Part shown: piece after piece, positions 7,461-8,180 of the stretch | How positions within the stretch are numbered: position 1 is the first letter of the stretch | Layout: every line of letters starts with the position of its first letter | Assembly (NCBI GenBank): GCA_012513545.1 | Contig: JAAZCB010000824.1 | Coordinates: 1 to 8,180, forward strand | Direction: 5' to 3' | DNA length: 8,180 nt | From: Clostridiaceae bacterium | GTDB taxonomy: Bacteria; Bacillota_A; Clostridia; Acetivibrionales; Acetivibrionaceae | The notes under the pieces: model-generated | Told to the model about the DNA's origin: nothing | What the model saw: the letters and a program-made list of their open reading frames with translations, nothing else | Databases searched by the model: none | Translations under genes and position numbers: made by a program

Positions 7461-8180
7461 ATGCTTCGACTTCCATGTAGTAGCCTTACCATTGTAATCT
7501 ATTATATCCTTGTACTTCCTGTACTTGGAGGTTCACTAACTTTCTCAGCTTCAACTAAAATCAATCAGTGGTCCTTTTATTTTTCAGAAAATGACAGCAA
7601 TGAACAACTCGTATCAAATCTAGCACAAGACAGCTTCCAAAAAATACTCGTGCCACATAGTTTTAACCTTAATGAAACCTTTGGTAAACATAAGACTGGA
7701 TATGGCTGGTATATGACCACAATTGTATTAGATTCTGTTGAAGGAAATCAACATTATCTGCAATTTGAAGGTGTGTGTTTAAGGGCAGAAATATTTATTA
7801 ATGGTCAGCTTGCAGGGAAATGTAACAAATCCTACCTTCCATTTCAATTAGATATCACCAACTTTGTTAATGATAAAAAGTCAATTAAAGTCTTGATAAA
7901 AGTTGACAATAGGTTACTTAAAAACAGCTTTCCGGACTTTAACTGTGATGGTTGGTGGATATATGGAGGACTAATTAGAGATATCCTCTATGTTAGTGCT
8001 CCTAAAAAGAGAATTGATAATGTTCAATTTCGGACATTTTATACAGGAGATGATAAATTTCGGTTAACGTATGATTTTGAAACTATAGGAATAAAACCTG
8101 ATAGCGTAAGGCTAATTATTACTGATAAAGAAAAGGTACAAATATTCAATAAATGTATCGACACCAGAAATAACATGAAT
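7461..8180 (+). CDS. Glycoside hydrolase family 2 protein, beta-galactosidase/glucuronidase superfamily (3' partial)
   Basis: The frame opens at ATG 7461 and has no stop to the window end, giving 240 residues. Residues 1 to about 30 look like a signal peptide (MLRLPCSS, hydrophobic TIVIYYILVLPVLGG), so the enzyme is probably exported. Residues about 36-180 are the GH2 sugar-binding jelly-roll: INQWSFYF, VPHSFN (64-69), GYGWY (80-84), LQFEGVCLRAEIFINGQLAG (100-119), YLPFQLDITNFV, VDNR and GWWIYGGLIRDI (164-175). From about 183 the Ig-like second domain begins (RIDNVQFRTFYTG). The TIM barrel with its two catalytic glutamates lies beyond the window, so substrate cannot be assigned. Family members cleave beta-galactosides, beta-glucuronides, beta-mannosides and related linkages. 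No clear Shine-Dalgarno precedes the ATG. The 11-base gap suggests reinitiation after the upstream gene. No earlier in-frame ATG, GTG or TTG exists after the TAA at 7416. Confidence 0.9.
   Translation, partial: MLRLPCSSLTIVIYYILVLPVLGGSLTFSASTKINQWSFYFSENDSNEQLVSNLAQDSFQKILVPHSFNLNETFGKHKTGYGWYMTTIVLDSVEGNQHYLQFEGVCLRAEIFINGQLAGKCNKSYLPFQLDITNFVNDKKSIKVLIKVDNRLLKNSFPDFNCDGWWIYGGLIRDILYVSAPKKRIDNVQFRTFYTGDDKFRLTYDFETIGIKPDSVRLIITDKEKVQIFNKCIDTRNNMN

Overview
The window is AT-rich (roughly one third G+C by eye) and densely coding. All four genes lie on the + strand, with gaps of only 11 to 21 bases, so they probably form one transcription unit running through both window edges. No RNA gene, mobile element, CRISPR array, terminator or convincing promoter was seen.

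Layout: (1) 1-5810 is the 3' part of a giant secreted or surface protein whose reading frame is already open at base 3. In order, its modules are an RHS/YD-repeat-type region with an embedded galactose-binding-like beta-sandwich, one cadherin-like beta-sandwich, a seven-repeat W-periodic beta-propeller, four more cadherin-like sandwiches, two Calx-beta modules, and a Pmp-like parallel beta-helix ending in a choice-of-anchor-Q type tail. (2) 5832-6410 is a small secreted protein of unrecognised function. (3) 6427-7449 is its tandem paralogue, extended by a chitobiase/hexosaminidase C-terminal type (CHB_HEX_C_1-like) domain and a short C-terminal sorting-like tail. (4) 7461-8180 is the 5' part of a signal-peptide-bearing glycoside hydrolase family 2 enzyme (beta-galactosidase/beta-glucuronidase superfamily), cut by the window end before its catalytic domain.

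Organism: the giant RHS-like/beta-helix surface protein, the CHB_HEX_C_1-like domain and the 'VYNFQGR...GIYII' tail together suggest a Gram-negative polysaccharide degrader of the Fibrobacterota or wider FCB group (Chitinispirillum-like lineages come to mind). This is inference from protein style, not a sequence match, and Bacteroidota remain possible.

Working picture (inference): all three genes whose starts are visible carry an export signal, and the visible modules are of adhesive, sugar-binding or sugar-cleaving types. The cluster therefore looks like an extracellular glycan attachment and degradation locus. The least understood parts are the duplicated 170-residue secreted domain and the domain architecture of the giant protein.
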